Of a stretch of 64,000 bases of DNA, positions 1 through 8,960 are shown one piece after another. Where the stretch lies: the NCBI GenBank assembly GCA_913060895.1, contig CAJXSN010000005.1, positions 79,506 through 143,505 of the forward strand, read 5' to 3'. Each line of letters opens with the position of its first letter. The first letter of the stretch is position 1. Source of the stretch: an uncultured Sphingomonadaceae bacterium (GTDB taxonomy: Bacteria > Pseudomonadota > Alphaproteobacteria > Sphingomonadales > Sphingomonadaceae). The notes under the pieces are model-generated. The model did not search any database. It was not told where the DNA came from and saw nothing but the letters and a program-made list of their open reading frames with translations. Position numbers and translations under genes: made by a program.

Positions 1-1938
1 GTGCATGACAATTACGACACCGATACCTTTAAGACCTTGATAGGTGCGTCTGAGAGCTTGCTGGACGTGAAGGCCGAGGGCGAGCAGCAGGCCAGCCACC
101 GCATCATCGCGGATCATTTGCGCTCTACCAGCTTCCTGATTGCTGATGGTGTGCTGCCATCCAATGAAGGCCGTGGCTATGTCTTGCGCCGGATCATGCG
201 CCGCGCGATGCGCCATGCCCATATTTTGGGTGCGAAAGATCCTTTGATGCATCGCCTCGTGCCCACGTTGATGGGCGAGATGGGCCAGGCATTCCCCGAA
301 CTCATGCGCGGACAGCCGCTGATCGAAGAAACGTTGGAACGTGAGGAAACCCGTTTCCGCCAGACGTTGGAGAACGGCCTGCGCCTTCTGGAAGAAGCCA
401 CCGACAGTATGAGCGATGGCGAACAACTCGATGGCGAAGTCGCGTTCAAACTCTACGATACTTACGGTTTCCCCTATGATTTGACCGAAGACGCATTGCG
501 CGATCGCGGCATCGGCGTAGACCGCGCCGGTTTCGACACTGCGATGGAGCGTCAGAAAGACGCAGCTCGTGCGGCGTGGAAGGGCAGCGGGCAGGCGGCT
601 GATAGTCAGGTCTGGTTCGATATCGCCGAACGGGAAGGCGCCACCGAGTTTACTGGCTATACTGCCACCAGCGGCGAAGGACGCGTAGTCGCTCTGGTTA
701 GAGACGGCGCAGAAGTTGATCGAGCAGGTCCAGGGGATGAAGTCATCGTCTTGACCAATCAAACCCCGTTCTATGGCGAGAGTGGAGGGCAGCAAGGCGA
801 TTGCGGGATGATAACAGGCGCCGATGGCCTCAGCGCGGCTGTTTCCGATACCGGCAAGCCTCTGGGCCGTCTGCATACTCAGCAAACCAGCATCGAAAGC
901 GGCACGATTGCCTTAGGCGATGTCGTACATTTGCAAGTCGATGCCGGGCGCCGCGATCGCGTCCGTGCGAACCATTCTGCGACTCACTTGGTCCACGCAG
1001 CGCTGCGCAACCGCTTGGGTAGCCACGTCACGCAAAAGGGATCGCTGGTTGCAGAGGACCGCATGCGGTTTGATTTCAGCCATCCACAACCGCTTTCGGA
1101 TGAGGACATCGCAGCGATTGAGGCCGAGGTAAATGGCGAGATCCGCGCGAACGAAACCGTCACAACGCGGTTGATGTCCCCTGACGATGCAGTGGAAGCA
1201 GGGGCGCTGGCACTCTTCGGTGAAAAATATGGCGAAGAAGTCCGCGTACTTTCGATGGGAAGCGCAGGGGACGAGGGAAAATTCTACTCGGTCGAGCTGT
1301 GCGGTGGAACCCATGTGAATGCTACTGGAGACATTCAGCTATTCCGAATCATAAATGAAAGTGCTGTCAGCTCCGGTGTTCGGCGGATCGAAGCACTCAC
1401 CGGTGAAGCGGCTCGGCAATGGTTTACCGGGCGGGAAGACGCTCTCAAATCCGCAGCTAGTTTGTTGCGCACTACACCGGAAGATGTTGCCGAGCGGATC
1501 GAGGCGCTTCTTGCCGAACGGAAGATTCTCGAAAAGGAGCTGGCCGGTTTGAAGAAGCAGGTCGCTCTGGGTGGCAGCGGCGGATCATCAGCTGTTCCAT
1601 CGTCCGACGAGACCATCGATGGCATTACATTTAGCGGCCAGGTGATCGAAGGGCTGAATCCCAAAGACTTACGCGGCTTACTGGATGAAGCGAAAACACG
1701 TATGGGATCAGGTATTGCGGCCGCAGTAGCTGTGAATGACGGGCGCGCGGCGATAGCTGTAGCTGTTACCGATGATTTAACCGACAGTTATGATGCAGTT
1801 GAACTGGTTCGCGCCGGTGTCGAGGCGCTTGGCGGTAAAGGTGGTGGGGGCCGAGCCGATATGGCGCAGGGCGGTGGTCCAGAGGGTAGAAAAGCCGACA
1901 AGGCATTGAACGCAGTACGCTCAAGCCTTGCCGGATAG
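1..1938 (+). CDS. alaS: Alanyl-tRNA synthetase, C-terminal part (5' end cut by window edge)
   Basis: Charges tRNA-Ala with alanine and edits mischarged Ser/Gly in the cytoplasm. The visible 645 codons cover the end of the tRNA-recognition region, the editing domain and the C-terminal DHHA1 domain. The family is usually about 875-885 residues, so roughly the first 240, holding the catalytic aminoacylation core, lie outside the window. The GTG at base 1 is an internal Val codon, not a start. The zinc-binding editing motif is visible as HSATH (residues 325-329 of this fragment) and CGGTH (434-438). The glycine-rich GGKGGGGR stretch near the end is typical of DHHA1. The identification is very secure; the only defect is truncation by the window. 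Confidence 0.97.
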   Translation: MHDNYDTDTFKTLIGASESLLDVKAEGEQQASHRIIADHLRSTSFLIADGVLPSNEGRGYVLRRIMRRAMRHAHILGAKDPLMHRLVPTLMGEMGQAFPELMRGQPLIEETLEREETRFRQTLENGLRLLEEATDSMSDGEQLDGEVAFKLYDTYGFPYDLTEDALRDRGIGVDRAGFDTAMERQKDAARAAWKGSGQAADSQVWFDIAEREGATEFTGYTATSGEGRVVALVRDGAEVDRAGPGDEVIVLTNQTPFYGESGGQQGDCGMITGADGLSAAVSDTGKPLGRLHTQQTSIESGTIALGDVVHLQVDAGRRDRVRANHSATHLVHAALRNRLGSHVTQKGSLVAEDRMRFDFSHPQPLSDEDIAAIEAEVNGEIRANETVTTRLMSPDDAVEAGALALFGEKYGEEVRVLSMGSAGDEGKFYSVELCGGTHVNATGDIQLFRIINESAVSSGVRRIEALTGEAARQWFTGREDALKSAASLLRTTPEDVAERIEALLAERKILEKELAGLKKQVALGGSGGSSAVPSSDETIDGITFSGQVIEGLNPKDLRGLLDEAKTRMGSGIAAAVAVNDGRAAIAVAVTDDLTDSYDAVELVRAGVEALGGKGGGGRADMAQGGGPEGRKADKALNAVRSSLAG

Positions 1939-1954
1939 TGGTTGGCAAGAAATT

Positions 1955-2125
1955 TTAGCGGCGCGTTTCGGGTTCGCTGCCACGAGGGATATTTTCGCCA
2001 TTCGTGTCTGAAGGCTTAGCTGGATTGCGGCTTGGCGGTTCGACGGTCGATTGCGGATCCGCCACATTCTGCGGCTTGAACTTCTCTTTGTTGGAAGTCG
2101 GCTTAGTCGGATCGGGATTGGACAT
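1955..2125 (-). CDS. Small hydrophilic hypothetical protein (56 aa)
   Basis: I do not recognise this gene. It encodes a short Pro-, Asn-, Lys- and Glu-rich protein with no hydrophobic segment, likely cytoplasmic and unstructured. The start was chosen at 2125 because an AGGAG-like Shine-Dalgarno sequence sits about 7 bases upstream on the minus strand; a longer version to 2164 would swallow that site. It is convergent with alaS (stop codons 16 bases apart) and lies just downstream of the antiporter gene on the same strand. Codon composition is unremarkable. It could be a real small gene or a chance ORF; the good ribosome-binding site favours a real gene. Confidence 0.5.
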   Translation of the reverse strand: MSNPDPTKPTSNKEKFKPQNVADPQSTVEPPSRNPAKPSDTNGENIPRGSEPETRR

Positions 2126-2189
2126 TGATTTTCTCCTTTCTCTCCCAATGCTTGGAACGCGCAAGGGGTCCGAGAAAGTGATCGTGCAA

Positions 2190-3962
2190 TCAGCTTGCAG
2201 AGGCGACCCCCGCGGTCGAGGTCTTCAGTTTTGGTTTGCGCTCCAATGCGCCGCCTTTTTGTATTTGCGCACGGAATTCGTCGCGCCGTTCATGAATGGA
2301 CGCAATTACCGGTCCCATCGCAACGCCGATGTCGGCGAGGACTGCTTCCGACAATTGTAACGAACTCTCCAGGGTTTCCGGTACAGCATGGCTGGCGCCA
2401 GCACGATAAAGCGAGGCGGCATGGTCAGCATCTCTGGCACGGGCCACAATCAAAAGATCGGGGTGCGATTTGCGAAGTTTCTGAGTCAGGCGCTCTGCCA
2501 GAACAGGTTCGTCCATGGTCAGCACCACAGCGGCGGCATTATGTATGCCCAGTCGGTCCAGCGCATTGCCTCGTGCTGCGTCGCCGAATGTCGCATTCAC
2601 TCCCTCGCGCCGCGCTTCCTCGATCAAGTCGGAATTTGAATCAAGCGCAACATAGGCCCTGCCGTGCCGGTCCAGCATATCGGCGATAAGCCTGCCCACG
2701 CGGCCCGCACCAATGACGATTACCTTCGGCTCCCCGTTATCATCCACCTCCAGCTCGGGAACGGGTTCTACACGGCGACCGACAGCACGGCCCAGCATTG
2801 CGAGCAGCGGTGTGATGGTCAGACCGATGGCCGTCACGATCTGCCAGAATTGGGCGGTGCCGGGTTGGATCAACATAGCTGTACCGGCAGCAGAAATAAC
2901 GATCAGTGTAGTTTCCGATGGGCTAGCCATCAAAATCCCGGTTTCTGTCGCAGTGCTGCGCCGAGCGCCCATGCTGCGTAGCAGGAGACCAGTCAGCAAT
3001 GCTTTGAACACCAGCACCAGCAACACCGCAGAGATAATGGCGAAAAGGTTATCCCAGATGCTCAGCAAGTCGATGCTCATGCCTACGGTAATCAGGAAGA
3101 CCCCTAGCGCTAGGCCCTTGAAGGGCTCCATGATGTTCTCGACTTCGGAGTGATATTCGGTTTCCGCGATCAGCAATCCGGCCAACAATGCACCAACTAT
3201 GGGCGACAGGCCCACAACGGCGGTGGCCAGACTTGCGCCGATTACAACCAGTAGGCTGGCAGCAAGGAACAGCTCCGGGCTTTTCGTGCGCGCGGCTTGA
3301 GCGAACAGTCGGGGTAGGGCGATACGCCCAACCACCAGCAAAGCAATTACCACTAGTGCGCCTTGCCATAATGTGTCGACCAGTCCAGTTGCTCCATCGG
3401 CCTGCGCGTAGGGGCCCAGCGCGCCCAGCAGGAAGATGATCGGGACGATCGCAATATCCTCGAACAAAAGCATGGACAGCGCCGCACGACCCACAGGGGA
3501 TGATGTGCCGGATATCGGCAGGACAATCGCGGTAGAAGACATGGCCAGAGCAAGGCCAAGGCCGATAGCTCCTGTCCAATATTGGCCCATCATCGCCAAG
3601 ACGATAGCAATGCAGGCGCCCCCGATAAGCAATTCCAGCGAGCCAAGTCCGAAGACGAGTCTACGCATTTGCCACAAGCGTTTGAATGACAGTTCCAAAC
3701 CGATGGTGAACAGCAGCAGGATAATGCCGAATTCCGCAAAGGGATCCAGAGCTTCCGGATCGGTAATGGTTATATGTTTGAGCCAGTCGACATCATAAAC
3801 CAGCTTACCGAGGCCGAAAGGGCCAACCAGAATGCCGATCAGAATAAATCCGATAACCGGGGTAATGCGGAAACGGGCGAATACAGGTATCACGATACCC
3901 GCCGCGCCCAGAATGACGAGCGCGTCCGATAAAAACGGTGAGGGTGCGAGTTCGCCAGCCAT
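2190..3962 (-). CDS. CPA2-family cation:proton antiporter with C-terminal TrkA-N domain (Kef/YbaL type)
   Basis: Inner-membrane monovalent cation (K+ or Na+)/H+ antiporter of the CPA2 superfamily. Residues about 10-390 form a chain of roughly a dozen hydrophobic segments with the Na+/H+ exchanger pattern, including the conserved stretch around GLELS (88-92) and an acidic residue at D169. A linker follows, then a soluble Rossmann TrkA-N domain with the nucleotide motif GAGRVG (418-423) and an acidic strand-end residue D441. This KefB/KefC/YbaL architecture lets a bound nucleotide or glutathione adduct gate transport. The length of 590 aa is normal. There is no KefF/KefG-like ancillary oxidoreductase beside it, so glutathione gating is not supported by context. 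Exact ion specificity is unknown. Confidence 0.9.
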   Translation of the reverse strand: MAGELAPSPFLSDALVILGAAGIVIPVFARFRITPVIGFILIGILVGPFGLGKLVYDVDWLKHITITDPEALDPFAEFGIILLLFTIGLELSFKRLWQMRRLVFGLGSLELLIGGACIAIVLAMMGQYWTGAIGLGLALAMSSTAIVLPISGTSSPVGRAALSMLLFEDIAIVPIIFLLGALGPYAQADGATGLVDTLWQGALVVIALLVVGRIALPRLFAQAARTKSPELFLAASLLVVIGASLATAVVGLSPIVGALLAGLLIAETEYHSEVENIMEPFKGLALGVFLITVGMSIDLLSIWDNLFAIISAVLLVLVFKALLTGLLLRSMGARRSTATETGILMASPSETTLIVISAAGTAMLIQPGTAQFWQIVTAIGLTITPLLAMLGRAVGRRVEPVPELEVDDNGEPKVIVIGAGRVGRLIADMLDRHGRAYVALDSNSDLIEEARREGVNATFGDAARGNALDRLGIHNAAAVVLTMDEPVLAERLTQKLRKSHPDLLIVARARDADHAASLYRAGASHAVPETLESSLQLSEAVLADIGVAMGPVIASIHERRDEFRAQIQKGGALERKPKLKTSTAGVASAS

Positions 3963-4011
3963 GAGAATCCTTTAGCGCGTGTTGGCGGCAGTTAATACGG
4001 CCTAGATCGCG

Positions 4012-5661
4012 CTATCCGCCACCCGGCGAATGGCGGCCCATAGGCTGGCTCTCGCCCTCATGCTCGTCATCCGTGGTGTCACCGATTCGGGGCGTTACCT
4101 GTCCGACACGCTTGTCCCATTCGATACGGTACAAATCGAAGCGTCGATCCGCGAGATTTTGCACAGTACCTTCGGCGCGCGCCCAGCTGAGATCGGCCAG
4201 ATTGACATCGCTGATAGTCAGCGTTTCGACATTCTCGCTGGCTTCGGCAGCGATCCCGTCGCGGGCGAACGGGAAGTCGCATGGCGTCAGAATGCAACTT
4301 TGCGCATACTGAATGTCCATATTGCCGACATTGGGCAGATTCCCGACATTGCCCGACAGGACCACATAGCACTGATTCTCAATTGCCCGCGCCTGCGCGC
4401 AATAACGCACGCGCATATAGCCCTGACGGCTATCCGTGCAGAACGGCACGAAAATGATCCGGGCACCTTCATCCACCAATCGGCGGGCCAGCTCCGGAAA
4501 CTCGCTGTCATAGCAGATCAGTACACCGATCGGGCCACAGTCGGTCTGTATGGCATCGATGCTGTCGCCGCCCTTGATGTTCCACCAGTAAGCTTCATTC
4601 GGAGTCGGGTGGATCTTTTCCTGACTGTGGATCGATCCATCGCGCAGACAAACATAGGCGATGTTATGAATGTCACCGTCGTCCAGCCGGGTGGGGTGCG
4701 AACCGCCTATAATATTGATGTTGTAATTCAGCGCCATCTCGCTGAGCGCAGTGCGGATCTTGGGGGTGTACTTGCTCAGCGCTTCGATGGCCTCCATCGG
4801 ACTCAGCTCTTCTTCCTCTGCGCTCAATAACATCAGGGTGAAGAGTTCGGGAAAAACAATGAAGTCTGCTTCGTAATCCGCTGCAACATCGACGAAATAT
4901 TCGACGTGTTTCATGAATTCGTCGAAGCCGGTGACTGCGCGGGCTTGCAACTGGCAGGTGGCGATGCGGACACTCTCTACATCGCGGGGCACGCGATGTT
5001 TTTTTGGCGAGTCGCTATCTACATAGGGGTTGCGCCACACCATCCGCACAGCGAACGCTTTGCTCTGCTTGTCTTCCGGTAGGTAGCTATCGATCACCCC
5101 CTGCGGCTCGAAGCCATTGGCGAGCTGAAAACGCAGAACAGGATCGTGGATTTTGGAATCCAGAACCATCTGCAGGTATTCGTCCGGAGTGTCTGCCCGG
5201 TTGGTCTTGCGGCGCATGGCTTTTGCCAGGCCCGGCATCCGTCCGCCGAATATGATCCCTTCCAGTTCAAGACGCTCGGCCAGCGCGCGCCGTTCCTCGT
5301 AAAGACGCCGCCCGATACGGGTGCCGCGCGATTTGGGATCGACGCACATTTCATAGCCGTAGAGCCAAGCGCCCTTGGCATTGTGACGGCTACCAAAGCC
5401 GTTTCCGGTCACCTCGTCCCAGCTGTTTTCCGCAAAAGCGAGACGTTCAGACAAACGCATGGACGCGCAATAGCCAACCAGCTTGCCGTCCATCTTCGCG
5501 ACGAAACATCCCTCGGGATAATTATTGAGTTGCCCGCGAATTTCACCGTGGGTGTAGGCAGGCATATCACTGTAAGCCCGGCGAACGAGGTCGGCGATAG
5601 CGCGCACGTCGGACGATTGCGCCTGCCGGACTTCGAGCCGGGCCTCTGATTTGGTCGCCAT
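4012..5661 (-). CDS. GNAT acetyltransferase / carbon-nitrogen hydrolase fusion protein
   Basis: Two-domain cytoplasmic enzyme. Residues about 8-210 are a GNAT N-acetyltransferase fold with the acetyl-CoA loop RGTRIG at 112-117. Residues about 230-520 are a nitrilase-superfamily amidohydrolase with the full catalytic triad visible: E272 in FPELF, K349 in QEKIHP and C383 in LICYDSEFPE. Known relatives with this architecture include Bacillus YhcX; substrates are unsettled. The last 30 residues are low-complexity and charged. The start at 5661 has a purine-rich AAGAAGGGG upstream. It lies 29 bases downstream of icd on the same strand, so co-transcription is possible. The family is firm, the substrate unknown. 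Confidence 0.9.
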   Translation of the reverse strand: MATKSEARLEVRQAQSSDVRAIADLVRRAYSDMPAYTHGEIRGQLNNYPEGCFVAKMDGKLVGYCASMRLSERLAFAENSWDEVTGNGFGSRHNAKGAWLYGYEMCVDPKSRGTRIGRRLYEERRALAERLELEGIIFGGRMPGLAKAMRRKTNRADTPDEYLQMVLDSKIHDPVLRFQLANGFEPQGVIDSYLPEDKQSKAFAVRMVWRNPYVDSDSPKKHRVPRDVESVRIATCQLQARAVTGFDEFMKHVEYFVDVAADYEADFIVFPELFTLMLLSAEEEELSPMEAIEALSKYTPKIRTALSEMALNYNINIIGGSHPTRLDDGDIHNIAYVCLRDGSIHSQEKIHPTPNEAYWWNIKGGDSIDAIQTDCGPIGVLICYDSEFPELARRLVDEGARIIFVPFCTDSRQGYMRVRYCAQARAIENQCYVVLSGNVGNLPNVGNMDIQYAQSCILTPCDFPFARDGIAAEASENVETLTISDVNLADLSWARAEGTVQNLADRRFDLYRIEWDKRVGQVTPRIGDTTDDEHEGESQPMGRHSPGGG

Positions 5662-5690
5662 GGATGGCGGCCCCTTCTTTCTATCGGTTA

Positions 5691-6905
5691 TTACGAGGCC
5701 ATTTCTTTTTCGAGATTCTTCACGATCGCCTCGAAGAACTGCTCGGTCGTCAACCAGTTCTGTTTAGGGCCGATCAGCAGGGCCAGATCCTTTGTCATCT
5801 GGCCATTTTCTACCGTTTGGATGCAAACACGCTCCAGCGTCTCGGCAAATTCCACCACTTCGGGTGTTTTGTCGAATTTGCCGCGATACATCAGACCGCG
5901 TGTCCATGCGAAAATGGAGGCGATGGGATTGGTGCTGGTCGCTTTACCTTCCTGATGCTGGCGGTAATGGCGGGTCACCGTGCCATGCGCGGCTTCGGCT
6001 TCCACCGTTTCGCCATCGGGCGTCATCAGGACTGACGTCATCAGTCCGAGAGAGCCAAAGCCCTGCGCGACGACGTCCGACTGGACATCTCCATCGTAGT
6101 TCTTGCAAGCCCAGACAAACTTTCCATTCCACTTCATCGCAGCGGCGACCATGTCGTCGATCAAACGGTGTTCGTAATGGATGCCAGCTTCGTCAAATTT
6201 ATCCTTGTATTCAGCTTCAAACACTTCCTCGAACAGGTCTTTGAACCGGCCATCATATTTTTTCAGAATAGTGTTTTTCGTCGAGAGATAGACAGGCCAT
6301 TTGCGGTCGAGCCCATAGGCAAAGCTTGCGCGTGCGAAATCGCGGATCGACGCGTCCAGATTATACATTGCCATAGCAACGCCGGAGCTTTCGAACTCGA
6401 ACACGTCAATATCGATATTTTTGCCGTCAGCTCCCTCGAATACGAGGCGAAGCTTACCGGGGCCGGGAATCAGCGTGTCTTTCGCACGGTACTGGTCGCC
6501 GAAAGCATGGCGGCCGACCACGATGGGGTCGGTCCAGCCGGGAACAAGACGCGGAACATTGTCGATCACGATAGGCTCACGGAAGACCACGCCGCCCAGA
6601 ATGTTGCGGATCGTGCCATTTGGGCTGACCCACATTTTCTTGAGACCGAATTCCTCTACGCGCTGTTCATCGGGAGTGATGGTCGCGCATTTTACACCCA
6701 CACCATGCTCCTTAATAGCGTTGGCCGCATCCACGGTGATCTGGTCATCGGTCTCATCACGGCTTTCGATCGACAGGTCGTAATATTTCAGGTCAACATC
6801 GAGATAGGGCAGGATCAAACGTTCACGGATCCACTGCCAGATGATCTTCGTCATTTCGTCGCCGTCGAGTTCTACAACGGGGTTTTTGACCTTGATTTTA
6901 GCCAT
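5691..6905 (-). CDS. icd: NADP-dependent isocitrate dehydrogenase (eukaryotic-like dimeric type)
   Basis: Converts isocitrate to 2-oxoglutarate with NADPH production in the TCA cycle. The protein is 404 aa and belongs to the homodimeric type related to eukaryotic cytosolic IDH rather than the E. coli type. Substrate-binding residues are visible in SPNGTIR (94-100), R109 and R132 of [10 protein letters not shown]. The last lies at the same number as the well-known arginine of human IDH1. It is transcribed on the minus strand from the 6906-7223 gap, which should carry its promoter. No irregularity was seen. The identification is very secure. Confidence 0.97.
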   Translation of the reverse strand: MAKIKVKNPVVELDGDEMTKIIWQWIRERLILPYLDVDLKYYDLSIESRDETDDQITVDAANAIKEHGVGVKCATITPDEQRVEEFGLKKMWVSPNGTIRNILGGVVFREPIVIDNVPRLVPGWTDPIVVGRHAFGDQYRAKDTLIPGPGKLRLVFEGADGKNIDIDVFEFESSGVAMAMYNLDASIRDFARASFAYGLDRKWPVYLSTKNTILKKYDGRFKDLFEEVFEAEYKDKFDEAGIHYEHRLIDDMVAAAMKWNGKFVWACKNYDGDVQSDVVAQGFGSLGLMTSVLMTPDGETVEAEAAHGTVTRHYRQHQEGKATSTNPIASIFAWTRGLMYRGKFDKTPEVVEFAETLERVCIQTVENGQMTKDLALLIGPKQNWLTTEQFFEAIVKNLEKEMAS

Positions 6906-7223
6906 ATCGAATGATGCCTCTCGTGGGGTGTCTTTACAGTTTCATGCGGTTGCTGCGGGCCTTAGCAGAGGGGGGGCGGGGCGCAAGGGAATGGCACGTG
7001 TTCAAAGCGCCTCAATGCATCAGATCGGCAGGATTTTTCTAACAATGCAGGTGGCGTTTCCATCGAATTACCGAGATCGCTATTCAGAACATCGACTTCG
7101 CGCTGTTCAATATTAGTCACAGAGATTGTCTAGAAAATCTGCTTAATGCCGCAGATGCTGAGGCTGCGTTCTTACCCGTAGGCAGACGAATTGTGGCAGC
7201 CACATTCGATTAACGCCAGATAC
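6906..7223. other. Intergenic region upstream of icd, no gene seen
   Basis: About 320 bases between the icd start and the tRNA-Val terminator. No ORF with a convincing start or codon pattern is present on either strand. It presumably carries the icd promoter and leader; I could not single out a convincing -35/-10 pair. A G-rich run lies near 6970-6980. Confidence 0.5.
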
Positions 7224-7244
7224 AAAAACTCGCAGATAAGCGAG
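7224..7244 (-). terminator. Rho-independent terminator of tRNA-Val
   Basis: On the minus strand, 25 bases past the tRNA 3' end, CTCGC and GCGAG form a 5-bp stem around a 6-base loop, followed directly by five Ts (7224-7228 read as A on the plus strand). Confidence 0.6.
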
Positions 7245-7269
7245 GGTTTCAGGGCGTCCGTTGCTTCGA

Positions 7270-7344
7270 TGGTGGGCGTAGAGAGAGTTGAACTCCCGAC
7301 CCCTGCAATGTCAATACAGTGCTCTACCACTGAGCTATACGCCC
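7270..7344 (-). tRNA. tRNA-Val (anticodon GAC)
   Basis: The minus-strand cloverleaf starts GGGCGTA and ends TACGCCC-A-CCA, with 7 acceptor pairs. The D-arm contains AGCTCAGTGGTAGAGC. The anticodon arm is CTGTA-TTGACAT-TGCAG, giving anticodon GAC, and the T-arm contains GTTCAACTC. The encoded CCA is at 7270-7272. The GAC anticodon reads GUC and GUU valine codons. The gene stands alone between icd and cpdR and is followed by a hairpin terminator. Confidence 0.95.
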
Positions 7345-7434
7345 GCACCATCGAATAAACGCCAGCAGCACTTCGCCACTGGACGGACCGCGCATCTAGC
7401 CGCGAGGCTGTCAGTACGCAAGTGTGCAAATGCG

Positions 7435-7827
7435 TTAGAGCGATGCTTCCTTGCGATCATCGAATACCCGGTCCACTTCCATTACCAGATCGCGCAGGTG
7501 AAACGGTTTCGACAGAACCTTGGCGCGCGGCTGGTCGGCGCTGGCGCGCAGCGATACGGCGGCGAATCCGGTTATAAACATCACCTTTGTTGCCGGGCTG
7601 ATAGCATTGCATTTCTGCGCCAGTTCGATGCCATCCATTTCGGGCATCACAATGTCCGAAAGTAGCAGATCGTAATGCGAATCTTCGAGCAGAGGAATGG
7701 CCAGCGTTCCGCGGTCGACCGAATCGACCTCGTACCCGGCGTTCTCAAGCGCGCGTTCCAGATAGGTACGCATGGCTTCTTCATCTTCTGCCAGAAGGAT
7801 GCGGCGCGACTGGTTAGTTTCGTTCAT
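7435..7827 (-). CDS. cpdR: Single-domain response regulator, CpdR-like ClpXP adaptor
   Basis: A stand-alone receiver domain of 130 aa with no output domain. The acidic pocket is EDEE near residue 15, the phospho-acceptor is D58 in LLLSDIVMPEMDG, the conserved Thr is T86 and Lys is K107 in SKPF. The sequence closely follows Caulobacter CpdR, which in its unphosphorylated form primes ClpXP for cell-cycle-regulated proteolysis and is phosphorylated through CckA-ChpT. The first eight residues are a short extension relative to Caulobacter. It is divergently oriented from the N-formylglutamate amidohydrolase gene. Assignment as CpdR rests on similarity of the receiver; a generic receiver is the alternative. 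Confidence 0.82.
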   Translation of the reverse strand: MNETNQSRRILLAEDEEAMRTYLERALENAGYEVDSVDRGTLAIPLLEDSHYDLLLSDIVMPEMDGIELAQKCNAISPATKVMFITGFAAVSLRASADQPRAKVLSKPFHLRDLVMEVDRVFDDRKEASL

Positions 7828-7922
7828 CTGTTCCCATTAGCCTCAGGTGCTTAAGAAATCTTTGGCCGATACACCGGCGACCTGCTTTGACACACTTGCC
7901 CCATCTGCCATGAACGACTGCG

Positions 7923-8876
7923 ATGATGAAGAGCGGAAAAGGAGCTGCCGGCGAGCAGTCTGTTTTTGGAGAAGGCGTTTCGGCTGGTGTTGCCTCGAAA
8001 GCCTATAGGCTGGACATGAGTGATGGCTTATCATCTCCGGTGCTGATCGCAGTGCCCCATGCGGGCCGGGATTATCCTCCGGACCTGCTGGCCTCGATGC
8101 GCAATCCCGATTTTTCCACCCTCCGCCTGGAAGACCGTCTGGTCGATTTGTTGGCCCGCGATGTCGCGCGGCAGACAGGCGCGAGCCTGCTGATAGCCAG
8201 TGCGCCGCGCGCAATGATTGATCTGAACCGAGCGATTGAGGACATGGACTGGTCGATGGTGATAGAGGGAGGCTCTGACACGGCGGTCCGCCCTGCTCCT
8301 CATTCTGCTGCCAATCGGCGGGCGAGAGGTGGGCTCGGCCTGATTCCACGCCGGCTGAACGGTATGGGTGAAATCTGGCGCGACTGTATTTCATACTCAG
8401 AATTGCAGCGACGGATTGCCGAAGTGCATGAGCCCTATCACATTGCTCTTCAATCGACGCTGGATCGCATTCGCAGGCGCTGGGGATCCACGCTGCTGAT
8501 CGATTTGCACTCCATGCCCCCTCTAAGGCCGCGGCGTCCCGCTGATCGGCCTGCGCATTATGTGCTTGGGGACCGGTTCGGCGCATCATGTAATGGAATG
8601 CTGTCAGCCACGGCCATGCGATATTTCGGGCAAGTGAATGTTCGCGCGGCGCACAACCGGCCCTATGCCGGAGGCTATGTGCTGGACCGGCATGGCGCAC
8701 CGTCTTTGGGTATTCACGCTATGCAGATCGAGGTTTGTCGCTCGCTCTATCTAGAAAACGACTATTTGGCGCCTAGTGAACAAGCTGGGGAAATTGCCGG
8801 ACTGCTAGCTGGGTTGGTCAGAACGCTCGCGGAAGAGGTTTTGCCAAACAGGGACTGGCAGCAAGCAGCCGAGTAA
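7923..8876 (+). CDS. N-formylglutamate amidohydrolase family protein
   Basis: A 317-aa metal-dependent amidohydrolase of the N-formylglutamate deformylase family, which releases formate from N-formyl-L-glutamate in histidine degradation. Family motifs include VPHAGRDYP near residue 45, the Arg/Asp-rich DLNRAIEDMDW region, IDLHSMPP near 195, and IEVCRSLYL toward the C terminus. No hut genes are next to it, so a role in histidine catabolism is not supported by context; many sphingomonads carry this family beside cpdR. Two consecutive ATGs (7923, 7926) lack a clear Shine-Dalgarno sequence. The N-terminal 25 residues look dispensable, so translation may begin further in. Confidence 0.85.
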   Translation: MMKSGKGAAGEQSVFGEGVSAGVASKAYRLDMSDGLSSPVLIAVPHAGRDYPPDLLASMRNPDFSTLRLEDRLVDLLARDVARQTGASLLIASAPRAMIDLNRAIEDMDWSMVIEGGSDTAVRPAPHSAANRRARGGLGLIPRRLNGMGEIWRDCISYSELQRRIAEVHEPYHIALQSTLDRIRRRWGSTLLIDLHSMPPLRPRRPADRPAHYVLGDRFGASCNGMLSATAMRYFGQVNVRAAHNRPYAGGYVLDRHGAPSLGIHAMQIEVCRSLYLENDYLAPSEQAGEIAGLLAGLVRTLAEEVLPNRDWQQAAE

Positions 8877-8899
8877 TTTGCGCCGTCCAGGAAAACAAA

Positions 8900-8936
8900 A
8901 AATGACGGAGGCCTCCAAGAGAGACCGCCGTCATTT
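8900..8936. terminator. Bidirectional hairpin terminator between convergent genes
   Basis: AAATGACGG (8900-8908) and CCGTCATTT (8928-8936) form a 9-bp stem. A-rich sequence precedes it on one side and a short T-run follows on the other. It lies between the convergent amidohydrolase and SapC genes and can serve both. Confidence 0.7.
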
Positions 8937-8960
8937 CCTGTTAGGATAAGCTGTGCAGGC

